The position numbers and the translations under genes are program-made. DNA of 64,000 nucleotides from Amorphophallus konjac (taxonomy: Eukaryota > Streptophyta > Magnoliopsida > Alismatales > Araceae). Of this stretch, positions 9,963 to 23,600 are shown piece by piece. Position 1 is the stretch's first letter. Each line of letters starts with the position of its first letter. The stretch lies in NCBI GenBank assembly GCA_022559845.1, contig CM040123.1:294984642-295048641 (forward strand), given 5' to 3'. The notes beneath the pieces are model-generated. The model was not told the DNA's origin. It did not search any database and saw only the letters and a program-made list of their open reading frames with translations.

Positions 9963-12260
9963 GTCCGGGCAGTGTACCTGGCACTGCCCGACTTTCAGAG
10001 GGAGAGACTAGCGACCATGGGGTTTGCGGAGTTTCTGGGCATGGAGGTAGCGAGGCTCGACACCGCTGTCCTGTACGCGCTGCATGACCGGTGGGATCCG
10101 GGCAGTCGGGCTTTTCTGTTACCCTGGGGTCATATGATCCCGATGCTAGAGGACGTAGCGCACATCACCGGACTGTGGGTACACGGCGCGCCAGTGAGTG
10201 GGAGGACATTGACAGATTACCGGGAGTTGGCCCAGAGGCTGTTAGGCTTGGAGCTGCAGAGGCCAGAGCGCCATTCCACGATCCTACCGAGAGCGAGGCT
10301 GCAGGAGAGCCTCGGCTTGAGGGGATCCGGGATCGCAGTTGGAGAGTTGTCAGAGCAGCACATAGGGAGACTCACGGACCGGGCACGGGAGCGAGTAGAA
10401 GCTGCGCCGGGACCAGAGGTAGACATAGTACTATGATGATTCCTGATGCTGCTCTTTGGGAAGCTGTTGTTCGCCACGAGGGCGGACGGAGTGAGATGTA
10501 GGCTCCTCCCCTTACTCGAGGAGGTGGACAGCGTTGGAGAGTACGCGTGGGGCGCTGCGGTTCTTGCCTTCCTCTTTGACACGTTGAGCTCGACTAGCCG
10601 ACGTACGATGCTCGGCGGATTCTCCCCACTACTTCAGGTAAGCTTTGAACCCTAAACTGATTTGTGCAATTGCTATATGATTCCATGAAAATGCTATATG
10701 CTGACATTTTTGATGCAGGTGTGGGCCTACATGCACCTCCCCGAACTAGGGAAAGGATAGGAGGTGCACCCCGACCGGGTGCTCATCGTGAGGCGGTGGA
10801 CAGTGGTTCGGGAGGTAGGGTCTCTACGGTGGCAGGTGCGGATGATCCAAGATTACCTCGACACTCTTCCCTATGCATCGGTAAGATTTTAAATTTGAAT
10901 TATGCAAATATGTCTTTATGCTTGGATACTGATGCAATTTGCCTATTTGACATGTCCGGTGGACACCATACCAGGGAAAGGGGGACGAGGGCCAGCCATG
11001 AGTGGTGGCAGCCCTGGCGTACGTAGGATGGGATTTCTGGCTCCACTGCATGAACGTGGTCGAGTCGCTCCACTACCGCTTGATCAGGAGGACTGCGGGC
11101 GTCCACCAGCCAGAGGTGGAGTTCCCGATGCGGGAGAGGCTAGAGGAGCGCGTGGGACGCCACGCACACGGGCTCGCGATGGAGATCGACTGGGTCACAC
11201 AGGCGGTGGACCAGATCCGGGACTAGACCAGGTTGAGGCGAGTGGTACGGGTCCGAGCAGCCAGCGACGAGGCCTACTTGACGGTGTACGCCCAACGCTA
11301 CAGAGATCAGGTTTTCTGGGGCGCACGCCGACAGGTATGATTTTTAAACTCTTGCTTTCTATAAATGCTTATGATGCTAATGATTGACACTCTGTTATGC
11401 AGCTAGACCCACAGGGATGGATCGCGGAGCTTCAGGGGTTGCTCCATTTGACGATCCAGTAGCGGGACGAGCTCCAGCGTTCCTTGGACCTTCTGGTAAG
11501 TTTCACTTAACCTTAGACTTAAAAATGCAATGCTATGAAGCTGACATGCCCCTATATGTAGCGAGCCGAGGGAGCCCAGCGGCAGGCGCCAGATGTACCG
11601 TCTTCCTCCTCACAGCCACCGGCGGACCGGGTCGAGCGGGACGCAGACTTCGCGTGAGCGATAGCGCGTGCTGAGGAGGCCGAGGCCACTCTTGTCGAGA
11701 GGGTACGTAAAATCACTCTTTTTTCATCTCTGAATTTTATGATTAAAACTGTAAAATGATTTATAAGATGAATGCATATTTAGGTGAGGGAGCTGGCAGC
11801 AACGCTGGGTGAGGCTGCCCGTTAGAGAGAGGAGGCCGAGCCCTTCCGTGCTAAGGCAGAGAGACTCCGCGCAGAGGTAGCGGAGTTCGCACGTCTCTGT
11901 GTAGAGATGGAGCGATTATGTGTCGGGACGGTGGAGGGGGAGGTTCTTCGCGCCCAGGCGGCAGAGGCGGACAGATTCTGAGCTGAGGCTAAGCACGCCC
12001 ACATAGAGGCGGTAGAGCTGCGGGGAGAGGTGCGAGCGTACCGACAGATGAGCCAGAGATCGGGACGGAGCAGGACGCACGGTGGCGCACCTAGCATTGC
12101 CTATCGAGACTACCTTACCGGTTCCTCTGGTCATCGGAGGAATGAGGACGAGGAGCATCAGCGACGCTAGCGAGTGGAGGAGAGCACCTCCATGGCACCA
12201 CCAGCGAAGCGCCATGAGGGTTCAGGAGAGAGTGACGACCCTGGGAAGGGTCATACTTGA
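9963..12260 (+). pseudogene. Antisense plant mobile domain (PMD, PF10536-type) gene of element A, decayed
   Basis: A spliced gene on the strand opposite to gag-pol. Six exons, 9963-10637, 10719-10880, 10954-11334, 11403-11495, 11562-11702 and 11784-12260, are all multiples of three and all join in phase 0 (643 codons in total). The first encodes the PMD hallmarks VYLALPDFQRERL, DTAVLYALHDRWDPGSRAF, DVAHITGLWVHG and EYAWGAAVLAFL. The third has VRWTPYQ. The last two form an Ala/Glu/Arg-rich coiled coil. There are ten in-frame stops (two adjacent at 10434-10439), all TGA or TAG. The acceptor before 10954 reads AT instead of AG. PMD proteins include host silencing factors of the MAIN/MAIL type; the role of element-borne copies is not known. 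This copy cannot make full-length protein. Confidence 0.85.
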
Positions 12261-12639
12261 TGTACTTTATGAGATGTATACATGTATGGTTTTAGTGGAA
12301 TGACATGTTTTCTTTTTTTTTTAATTTTTAGAAATGCTTGAATGCGTGCATGTTGATACTAACTAACTAACTTAACAATGCTTCCTATGACTGACAACGT
12401 GAGGGCACAACAGAGAGCGAGAGAGAGGGGAAAGGGAGAGGAACTTAGGTGTGATGGAATAAGATAGCAGAGAGAAATGGTCGTGGTAAGGCCGCATGAA
12501 CGAGTGTAGCGGTCCCAAGATAGGCCCCTGAACCACAGCTGAATGGATGATGGAGATAGTTTATTTGAGACCGCAAAGCTAGAGAGACGGGATCATGTGG
12601 ACCGCTTTGAAATGAAGATGGTCTAGCTGAGACCGTTTA
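12261..12639. repeat. Noncoding with palindrome array, element A
   Basis: After the PMD stop there is about 200 bp without recognisable content. From about 12479 to 12639 there are five units of the AACGGTC/GACCGYT palindrome type, some decayed. Element D inserted in the last unit, directly after GAGACCGTTTA. Confidence 0.75.
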
Positions 12640-15600
12640 TGTAATGCCCCAGAAATTTTATAAAATATTTCTGAAGTATTTAAGAATTTTCTAGGAATTT
12701 ATAAGAATTTTTATAGACCTAAATGGATTTATAAATAAATTTATGGGTTAAATAAATCATTATTAAGGCCCAAGTGTGATAACCAATTAACCTGGCCTAT
12801 TTAAATAAAGCCCAAAGGACTTAAAGACCAAGCCCATGAAGTTTGGCCCATATTCTAGAAGGATAATTAGTTTATTCACGGAATACAAGGGATAAATACT
12901 CCTTGTTAAGATAATTAAGTGGATAAATGAATGAAAGAGTTTGAATTAAACTCAAATTCGGCGCCCAATAGTAAATGCGGTCTATCGCGAAATTGCTAGG
13001 GGAAAGTTGGCGGTCCAGTCCTAGTACGCTAATTTTTGTCAGCTCCGTGAAATGAAGAAAGAGTAAAAAGATAGGATTTTTGACATTTTAACTCCTAGAG
13101 ATCACGGTGGAAGGACTGGTAAGCATTCTTAGGACTCTCAGAAGTTGGTTTTATGCCAAATAAGGACTCTAGAATTGCTCTAATCCACGAAACCCTAGCA
13201 AAAACATATAAATAGACCCTAGGTTTCACTTGCGCGACCCCTATGTTTGGTTCACGTGGAACTATGGTAAGATGGTTTTAATTCAGGTAGGTTCTTTGGA
13301 GGATTTTATTCCTAATACTAAGGACTAACTTGCCTCAAAATTTCGTGGAAGGAGATCAACCCATCAGGAAGATAGAGGCACCCAAAGTTGCTGGTTCCAC
13401 ATCAACGACCCAGGAGACTGTGCAATGGTGTGGTGAAGATCAGGAAATTAGGGACCCAAGACGAGGTATTTAGAAGTTGCACCTTTAGAACTTTTTATTC
13501 TCCTTTGTATCTTCTTCTTACCCTCTAAATTTCATGTATTTTGGTCAGGAGAATCAAGAGTTATTAGGTCGTGAAGTTGCTGTTGTAGCACAAGAAGTGC
13601 AGGGAACTACGGTTAACTTCTAGGCTTAAGTTCGAAGTTAAAAGCCAAGAATATAGATAGGTCATCTCATGAACGGCTAAAACATCATTTTAGGATTAAA
13701 AGCCCTCTTGTTGCCCTTGATTTCATGTTTTATAAACTGAGAATTTCATGTTTTAGTTGGGACTATGCATCTAGTGCATCATTCATGAATATCTCTTAGC
13801 CTTAATTTAATTTGAAGAGATTCTCTGGTTATAATACACGAATCCCATGCATATTGTTGGCCTCTCTTCGTTCTATCATGGTAGAAGTTTATATATGTTG
13901 GTTTTCAGACATGATATGTCTTGGATTATCATTTAGTTAAATTGTTTAGTTTCTGTCAAGCCAAACGGCCTAGAAATGGACCGCCAGGATTGGTTAGCGG
14001 CCCTACAATAAATCACTTATAGATGATAAGCGGATAATATATGGACCGTTTGTGTTCATATGATTTCACCGTTATAGAACCACAAGCGCACGTACGATAG
14101 ACCGCTTAGGCCCTACAAACGTCTGTAAAATAGACCGCCAACGTTCTGAATTCTATCAACCCGAGACTGAATAAGGAACATCCCATTAAACTTATAAAAT
14201 GGCTAGTTAATTATGCTCCAAGCCTATTTTAAGTATTATTTATTACTATGGGGTTTATTACTATCACAACAACGGATTTCATGATTCCTTACTATACTTG
14301 AGATTATTTTAAGCATAAGTTAGTTTCATGCCAAATCCATATATTTTGTATGAAATCCATGGTTTAAATGCTACATTGACGAAATTTATTATTGATTGTC
14401 ACGGAATACACATTCTCTTCTCATCTATAGAGTCATTTTCATAAGTACATGGCATATATCCCAGTATATGACCGTTAGTTACACCTATATACATTAGGCA
14501 CACAATCTTGGGCTTGATAACATCTCCTTTGGATATTCCTTCCAACGGACTAGGAAATCTTGTTTCAAGGCCTCCGTAATTCTCCGCCAGCCTGGGATTC
14601 CCTCCAGGACGCCTAGTTGATTGTACCATTAAATCCCAATTATCTAGAAAGCACTTATCGGTGTTTTATATTTCTGGAACTTAGCGGCCTTATGGTTGAC
14701 CGTCATAGTCTGCTAGCGGACCTTCTCTAGACCGCTAACGGATCCTAGACGGTTCTTTCTTTGACCGCTAACCACTCCAGATAATCTGTTTAAATATCGA
14801 ACAGTCTTGTCCTTAACGGTCCAGAACTAGACCGCTTTCTTCAAAGGGCGGCCCAATAAACGACCGCTATTTTCCTGAGTATAGTTAACCTGAGGTTTAA
14901 CTCAAAGGTTAATATTCCTATGATCCTAGATAGTCCAATTGATTATCTAGAGCATGTCACATTATTTCAAAAATACCTAAGTAAATTTTGAAAGTTAAGA
15001 AATGTACCGTTATAGTGCCAATTTTTTTCCACGGCATAACCTAGTTATCAATGTGTTTATTGAAATCTTATTCTCAATAGAAGTATTCTTATTTTTGGAA
15101 CTATCATTGAAATTGTACAATCTTGGCCACATTATTGTTATATACGTGGAAATAGCTTGATTTATACTTGAAGATGCAGTTCGAGCAGTGATTATGTTCA
15201 AGGGCTCTATGCTAGTCCCCTAGGCTGATTGTCGAAAACATACTATATAAACCATGAGGTATGATGTTACTGGCATCGCATTGCACTGGGAGTACTTTCT
15301 TTATAAATAAGTGAAATATCCACGGGATCCACATAAATTCACTAAGTACTTGCTGTTAAGCGAAAGGTACTTAAGTGCGTCTTACATGACTTGCTAGTAC
15401 ATTCTTGTTATATTCTTGTTCATAAAAGGCCATTGTTACATTCTTGCTGGATTACACTTGATTTGAGAAAGTATGATTTAATCGCATTATACTCAATTCA
15501 TATTCTCATATCTCAAGCTTTATCGTAACTTGTTACTTTGGCTTTAATCGCATGTTTGATCGTATTTACATGATTTATCTTTTTTTAGAGCTAAAGATAT

Positions 15601-15999
15601 TAATTAGTTTAACATTGCCAATCATGTTGATGCGAAGATACATACTGGGCACGTGTGCTCATTACCTATTTTCAATCCTTTTCAGGAAGTACCAGTGGGT
15701 CAGATTCGGATTCAGGTCATTCCAGTGATGGATCCGAGAGCAATTAAAGAGTGAAGACTTAGGAAGTTTAAAAATGTCTAGATTGAGTCTATGTAATTTT
15801 CTCTTATTGAGTCTAGCAAAGTTAAGAAAGTCAATGACTTATGTACTTAAAGTATGGTTGTTATTATTAATAAAAGTAAAGGTTTGAGTAAAATACTATG
15901 CAATTACTTTGTGTGATTGTTATTGCGCTCTGGTTATTCCTGCTTGCAAGGCTGTTTGCGTTCCTGATTATTTTCGCTGCATAATCTCGGGGCGTGGTA
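12640..15999 (+). repeat. 5' LTR of element D
   Basis: Starts TGTAATGCCCC and ends GGGGCGTGGTA; the right LTR ends GGGGCGTGACA, so the terminal CA has become TA here. A TATA box (ATATAAAT at 13206-13213) precedes the presumed transcription start. Palindromes of the AACGGTC/GACCGCT type are clustered at about 12975-13030, 13958-14140 and 14690-14870. Confidence 0.88.
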
Positions 16000-16006
16000 G
16001 TTAAGT

Positions 16007-16019
16007 TGGTATCAGAGCC
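16007..16019 (+). promoter_or_regulatory. Primer binding site of element D (tRNA-iMet type)
   Basis: TGGTATCAGAGCC, the standard plant site complementary to the 3' end of initiator tRNA-Met, seven bases after the LTR end. Confidence 0.92.
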
Positions 16020-16229
16020 TAGGCATAAGTAAGTCCTAGGAAAATGTCATGTCATAGGTTAAGTCTAAGACTTAGGGACCCATACCTATGAACTAAGGAG
16101 GAAATTTCCCCACCTATGTGAGAATTGGGTAGAGCTCGGGAAGAGATAGTAAATTAGCTCTAGATTAACCCTTTTAAATTCCATGAGAGTTAATGATTTG
16201 TTATTTCTCTCAGGTGCAATATTATCTCA

Positions 16230-19200
16230 ATGGCTCATCGCGTAGATTGGAACGGTATGCAAGATACCATTGCTGGTCTTACTCAAGCATTGCAGACTAT
16301 GGCGCAAGCTGGCGCCGGACCAAGGGCTGGGGATTTACATCGTAACTTTCGGAGTCTAAACCCTTCACGATTCTATGGTTCTTCTAATCCAGACGAAGAT
16401 GAGAACTGGATTGATGAGATGAACCGTATATTTGAGGTCATGCAATGTGCTGACCAAGAGAAAGTGCATCTTGCCACTTTTCGACTTAATAAAGATGCAC
16501 GTACATGGTGGAAGTCGGTTCCGGCACCGCTAGCAGATGCACCCCATACATAGGAAGGTTTTATTACGCTATTCCGTGCCAAATATTTCTCTAAACATGT
16601 CAAGGAGCGGAAGGCTATGGAATTTGCTTCTTTACGCCAGGGCATATTGTCGATGGCAGAATATGAGCTTCAGTTTTCCAGGCTGGCGCCGTATGCTCCT
16701 CATCTGGTCAGTACCGACTTACTAAAGTCTAATCGGTTTATGGATGGTTTAAGACTCAGTTTTATTCAGCAGCTCGAGACTCAAAATATCCGTACTTATG
16801 CAGAAATGGTCTAACGTGCATATTTGTACGAAAGGACCTTAGAGAAGGTCAAAAAATTAAAAGGAAAAGGCGAAGAACTGAGCCGAAGATCAGATCGGCG
16901 TGATAAGAAAGGCAAGTTCAACATCACGGAACCCTATAAATCTCGTAATAGCAAGTAGAGATCCCGAAACGGGTCTGGTGGTGGTTACCATAAAAACAAG
17001 AAAGTAAGGAAGAAGATAAGCAGGTCGCCACGGCCTGTACTTTCTGTGAAAAGTTCAGACATTCGGCCGAAGAATGCTGGAAGTGCCTTGGCGCTTGTCT
17101 ACGTTGTGGCAGCTGGGAGCACCACATGCCATATTGGAACTATCTTCCGGGAGTGGACGTAAGCATCAGGCTCGTTTAAATGCTATTCTGGAAGAGGAAG
17201 AAGCGCCCCCGAATGATGGGCTAATGGAATGTACTATCCAGATCTATTCCCATCCCGCATTCATACTATTTGATACTGGTGCTTCTCATTCCTTTTATAT
17301 CCACTGCTTTTGCAAGGACATTGCCTATTTCATCAGTTCCTTTACCTTCGGACCTTGCTATTACTACACCTTTAGGTCCTGAAACAAAACTCACAAACTA
17401 TTATCTTGATAGTGAGGTAGTGGTAGAAGGTCACAATCTTCCTTCAAATCTTGTATGCCTTGATATGGAGGGCTACGATACTATATTAGGTGTAGATTGG
17501 CTTATAGACCATGATGCCTATATAAATTGCCGAAATAGGATTATCTCCTTTCGGAAATCTGGTCTTCCAAGGTTTTTCTTCCTTGGTATCAAATATAGGA
17601 AGCATCCTGCCATAATTTCATCTCTACACGCTTGCAAACTTATTTCATAAGGATGTGTAGCTTTTCTTACTTCTGTAATCCTCACCGAATCCAAGGAGAT
17701 CATCTTAGAAGATATCCCTATTGCCAATGAATTTTCGAATGTATTCCCATCGATTTGCCTGGTTTACCGCCCAAAAGGGAAGTGAACTTTTGCATTGAAC
17801 TTATTCCCGGAGCGGCACCTGTTTCAATAGCTCCCTATAGGATGTCCCCCACAGAACTTAAGGAATTGAAGAAACAGCTTCAGAAGTTATTGGACAAGGG
17901 ATTCATACGACCTAGCACATCCCCTTGGGGTGCGCTAGTTCTATTTGTCAAGAAGAAAGATGGATCTCTCAAGTTATGTATCGATTACCAACGACTGAAT
18001 CAGCTTACTATCAAGAATAAGTATCCGTTGCCGCGTATCGATGAGCTCTTTGATCAAATTTCGAGAGTATAATATTTCTCCAATATAGACCTCAGGTCAG
18101 GATATCATCAGCTCAAGATCAAAGATGAAGACATTTACAAAATTACTTTTCGCAACAGATATGGCCACTATGAATTTGTAGTAATGCCGTTCAGGCTAAC
18201 TAATGCCTCGGCAGCATTCATGCAACTTATGAATAATGTCTTCATGCCCTATCTTGACCAATTTATTGTTGTCTTCATTGACGATATCTTATTTATTCCA
18301 AAACTAATGAAGAACATGAAGAGCACTTGAGAATAGCCTTGCAGATACTAAGAGAACACAAACTCTATGCAAAGCTTAGTAAGTGCGAGTTCTGGCTAAA
18401 GGAAGTCTCATTCCTCGGCCATATCATTTCAAAGGAAGGTATCGCTGTCGATCCTTCTAAGGTTGAAGTTGTTAAGAATTGGAGCCGACCAACGACCGTG
18501 TCAGAAGAAGAAGCTTTCTAGGGCTGGCAAGCTATTACAGGAGATTTATTAAGATTTCTCTAAGATCGCTGTTCCTTTGACTAGACTTACAAGAAAAGAA
18601 AATCATTTTATATGGTCGAAGGACTATGAGGAGAGCTTTCTAAATCTTAAGGATCACCTTACCACAGCCCCTATTCTGACATTGCCCATTGAGGGTGGTG
18701 GTTTTGAAATCTATACGGATGCACCTGGCATTGGCCTAGGATGTGTTCTCATGCAAAATGAGAAGGTGATTAGTTATTCATTAAGACAATTGAAGCGTCA
18801 TGAAGAGAATTACCATGTGCATGATCTGGAATTAACTGCGGTTATTTTTTACTTTGAAGATTTGATGACATTACCTTTATGTGAAGAAATTTACTATATT
18901 CTCAGATCATAAAAGTTTGAAATATCTTTTCACCTAGAAGGAATTAAATATGCGACAACGCAGATGGTTAGAGTATCTCAAGGACTTCGACTTTACAATT
19001 TAATATCACCCAGGGAAAGTAAATGTTGTCGCTGACGCTCTTAGCAGAAGACCAAGGGCTACTCTAGCAAGCCTCAGGAAAGGTATGAATTATCTTATCA
19101 AAGATTTTTCTCTCTTGAGTCTTGATATTGACAGGGAAGAAGATGGATGTATAATTGCCAATATAAGGTCTCAACCTGTATTGATTGAGGATATAGTCAA

Positions 19201-20616
19201 ATTACAAAGGGATGACCCAGCATTGATGGAAATCAAGGATAATATTGATTAGAGACCAGCATTTTCTATCTCACATGATGGAAGATTGTTATTTAAGGAT
19301 CGAATTTGAGTGCCAAATCATAATGATACTAAGAAATTGATCATGGAGGAAGCGCATAAGTCAAGGTATGCTATTCATCCTAGTGCTACCAAGATGTATC
19401 AAAATTTGAAAAGAAACTTTTGGTGGTCCAACATGAAGAGGGAGGCAGCAGATTTTATGTCCCGCTGTCTCACTTGTCAACAGGTCAAGGCAGAACATTT
19501 AAAACCCGCAGGTAAATTACACTCCTTGAATATTCTCGAGTGGAAGTGGGAAAGTATAGGGATGGATTTCATCATGGGTTTATCTAAGATAAAAAGAGGA
19601 CATTATGGTAAATGGGTAATCATAGACCGATTGACTAAGTCTGCACATTTTCTACCAATCAAAAGTTGATGGTCTGTGGATGTATTAGCAGCACTATACA
19701 TGAGGGAAGTTGTCAAACTACATGGTGTCCCCGTCAGCATCATATCTGACCGAGATCCTCGGTTTACATCACAACTCTGGAAGGGTCTACAACATTCTTT
19801 AGGGACCCGACTGAACTTTAGCAAGACAATCCATCCACAAATGGTCAAACAGAAAGGATAAATCAAGTGGTGGAAGATATACTCAGTGCTTGTGCTATTG
19901 ATTTTGGAGGAAGTTGGCATGATCACTTGCCTCTAGTAGAATTCGCGTACAACAATAGCTATCAAGCTAGCATACAAATGGCACAATTTGAAGCTTTATA
20001 TGGAAGAAGCTGTTGTTCGCCTATTTGTTGGAATGAAGTAAGAGAAATTCAATTTCTCGGTCCCAACATTATTAGGGATACCACCGAGAAGATAAAACTC
20101 ATTCGAGAAAGACTTCAAATGGCACAAGATAGGCAGAAATCATATGCTGACAATCGAAGGCATGACTTGGAGTTTCAAGTAGGTGACCATGTGTTCCTTA
20201 AAGTTTCTCCAGGTCAAGGTATTCGAAGATTTGGTATTAAGGGCAAGCTTACTCTAAGATTCATTGGCCCCTTTGAGATTCTCGAAAGGGTTGGTAAAGT
20301 TGCATATAGAATTGCTTTGCCTCCTTAATTAGAAGAAGTTCATGATGTATTTCACGTCTCAATGCTCAAGAAGTATGTTCCTGATCCTTTCATGTCACCA
20401 CTTACGACAATCTGGAGATTAAGAAGGACTTGACATACAAGCAAAAGCCAATAAGGATTATTGAACAAGAGGTTCATCAACTTCGGAATAAAACTATTCC
20501 GATGGTCAAAGTCCAATGGACCAAGTTGTGTCCACATGAAGCAACATGGGAAACCGAAGAAGCGATGCGCAAAAGATTTCAGAATTATTTAACTGTAAGT
20601 ACACTCTCCATATAAT
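16230..20616 (+). pseudogene. gag-pol of element D (chromovirus), broken by stops and frameshifts
   Basis: Domains in order: gag from ATG 16230 (MAHRVDWNGMQDTIAG; WWKSV near 16510) with stops at 16551 and 16812; a double zinc knuckle near 17035-17150 (CTFCEKFRHSAEEC, then CLRCGSWEHHMPYW) in a shifted frame; aspartic protease at about 17265 (LFDTGASHSF) and 17480 (DTILGVDWL); reverse transcriptase 17755-18500 with FIDDIL near 18275; RNase H 18577-19080 ([12 protein letters not shown]), again split; integrase 19310-20330 with a CX2C at CLTCQQ, MDFIMGL and NNSYQASIQMAQFEALYG; and a chromodomain at about 20430-20600 (IIEQEVHQLRNKTIPMVKVQW). At least ten stops or frame changes separate these pieces. 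Confidence 0.88.
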
Positions 20617-20649
20617 CCATACATTGAATTTGGGGACCAAATTCTCTTA

Positions 20650-20661
20650 AGTGGGGGAGGG
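20650..20661 (+). promoter_or_regulatory. Polypurine tract of element D
   Basis: AGTGGGGGAGGG directly before the right LTR, the usual plus-strand primer site. Confidence 0.88.
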
Positions 20662-23600
20662 TGTAATGCCCCGAAAATTTTATAGAATATTTCTGAAGTA
20701 TTTAAGAATTTTCTAAGAATTTATAAGAATTTTTATAGACCTAAATGGATTTATAAATGAATTTCTGGGTTTCATAAATCATTATTAAGGCCCAAGTGTG
20801 ATAACCAATTAACCTAGCCTATTTAAATAAAGCCCAAAGGACTTAAGGACCAAGCCCATGAAGTTTGGCCCATATTCTAGAAGGTTAATTAGTTTATTCA
20901 CATAATACAAGGGATAAATACTCATTGTTAAGATAATTCAGTGGATAAATGAATGGAAGAGTTTGAATTAAATTCAAATTCGGCGCCCAGTAGTAAAGGC
21001 AGTCTATCGCGAAACCGCTAGGGGAAAGTTGGCGGTCCAGTCCTAGATCGCTAATTTCTGTCAGTTCCATGAAATGAAGAAAGAGTAAAAAGATAGGATT
21101 TTTGACATTTTAACTCCTAGAGATCACAGTGGAAGGACTGGTAAGCATTCTTAGGACTCTCAGAAGTTAGTTTGATGCCAAATAAGGACTCTAGAATTGC
21201 TCTAATCCATGAAACCCTAGCAAAAATATATAAATAGACCCTATGTTTCACTTGCGCGACCCCTATGTTTGGCTCGCGTGGAACTAAGGTAAGACGGTTT
21301 TAATTCTGGTAGGTTCTTTAGAGGATTTTATTCCTAATACTAAGGACTAACTTGCCTCAAAATTTCGTGCTAGGAGATCAACCCATCAGGAAGATAGAGT
21401 CACCCAAAGTTGCTGGTTCCACATCAACGACCCAAGAGACTGTGCAACAGTGTGGTGAATATTAAAAAATTAGAGACCAAAATGAGGTATTTACAAGTTG
21501 TACCTTTAGAACTTTTTGTTCTCCTTTGTATTTTCTTCTTACCCTCCAAATTTCATGTATTTAGGTCAGGAGAATCAAGAGTTATTAGGTCGTGAAGTTG
21601 CTGTTGTAGTACAAGAAGTGCAGGGAACTAAGGTTAACTTCCAGGCTTAAGTTCGAAGTTAAAAGTCAAGAACAGAGGCAGGTCATCTCATGAATGGCTA
21701 AAACATCATTCTAGGATTAAAAGCCCTCTTGTTGTACTTGATTTCATGTTTTATAGACCGAGAATTCCATGTTTTAGTTGGGACTATGCATCTAGTGCAT
21801 CATTCATGAATATCTCTTAGCCTTAATTTAATTTGAAAAGATTCTCTGGTTATAATACATGAATCCCATGTATATTGTTGGCCTCTCTTCGTTCTATCAT
21901 GGTAGAAGTTTATATATGTTGGTTTTCAGACATGATATGTCTTGGATTATCATTTAGTTAAATTGTTTAGTTTCTATCAAGCCAAACGGCCTAAAAATGG
22001 ACCGCCAGCATTGGTTAGCGGCCCTACGATAAATCGCTTATAGATGATTAGTGGCCAATATATGGACCATTTGTGTTCATGTGATTTCACCGTTATAGAA
22101 CCACAAGCGGACGTACGATAGACCGCTTAGGCCCTACAAACGGCTATAAATTAGACCGCCAACATTCTGAATTCTGTCAACCCGATACTGAATAAGGAAT
22201 AGCCCATTAAACTTATAATATGCCTAGTTAATTATGCTCCAAGCCTATTTAATGTATTATTTCTTACAATGGTGTTTATTACTATCACACCAATGGATTT
22301 AATGGTTCCTTACTATACTTGGGATTATTTTAAGCATGAGTTAGTTTCATGCTAAATCCATATATTTTGTATTAAATCCATGGTTTAAATGCTATATTGA
22401 CGAGATTTATTATTGATTGTCATAATATACATATTCTCTTCTCATCTATAGAGTCATTTTCATAAGTACATGGCATATATCCCAGTATATGACCATTAGT
22501 TACACCTATGCACATTAGACACATAATCATTAGACACATAATCTTGGACTTGATAACCACTCCTTCGGATATTCCTTCCAACGGACTAGGAAATCTTGTT
22601 TCAAGGCCTCCGTAATTTTCTGTGAGCCTGGGATTCCCTCCAGGACGCCGAGTTGGTTGTACCATTAAATCCCAATTGTCTAGAAAGCACTTACCGGTGT
22701 TTTATATTTCTGGATCTTAGCGGCCTTATGGTTGATTGCCATATTCTGCTAGCGGACCTTCACTAGACCGCTAACGGATCCTAGATGGTTCTTTCTTTGA
22801 CTGCTAACCACTCCAGATAATCTGTTTATATATCGAACAGTCTTGTCCTTAACGGTTCAGAACTAGACCACTTTCTTCAAAGGACGACCCAGTCAACGAC
22901 CGCTATTTTCCTGAGTACAGTTAACCCGAGGTTTGAGTCAAGAGTTAATATTCCTATGATCCTAGATAGTCCAATTGATTATCTAGAGCCTGCCACAGTA
23001 TTCCAAAAATACCTAAGTAAATTATGAAAGTTAAGAAATATACCGTTATGCTGCGGATTTCTTTCCACGGCATAACCTATTTATCAATGTGTTTATTGAA
23101 ATCTTATTCTCAATAGAAGTATTCTTATTTTTGGAACTATCATTGAAATTGTACAATCTTGGCCACATTATTGTTATATACGTGGAAATAACTTGATTTA
23201 TACTTGATGATGCAGTTCGAGCACTGATTGTGTTCAAGGGCTCTATACTAGTCCCCTCGGCTGATTGTCGGAAACATACTATATAAACCATGGGGTATGA
23301 TGCTACTGGCGTCACATTGCACTGGGAGTACTTTCTTTATAAATAAGTGAAATATCCACGGGATCCACATAAATTCACTAAGTACTTGCTGTTAAGCGAA
23401 AGGTACTTAAGTGCGTGTTACATGACTTGCTAGTACATTCTTGTTATATTCTTGTTCATGAAAGGCCATTGTTACATTCTTGCTGGATTACACTTGAAAT
23501 TGAGCATGTATGATTTAATCGCATTATACTCAATTCATATTCTCATATCTCAAGCTTGATCATAACTTGTTACTTTGACTTTAATCGCATGTTTGATCGT

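Noticed and set aside
14399..14629. Minus-strand reading frame in the LTR of D, repeated at 22420-22665
   Set aside because: The similarity between the two copies follows from LTR identity at insertion and is no sign of selection; no family resemblance.
16007..16019. tRNA gene remnant (also 48423-48439 and 56814-56825)
   Set aside because: Only the 3'-end complement is present beside an LTR; these are primer binding sites.
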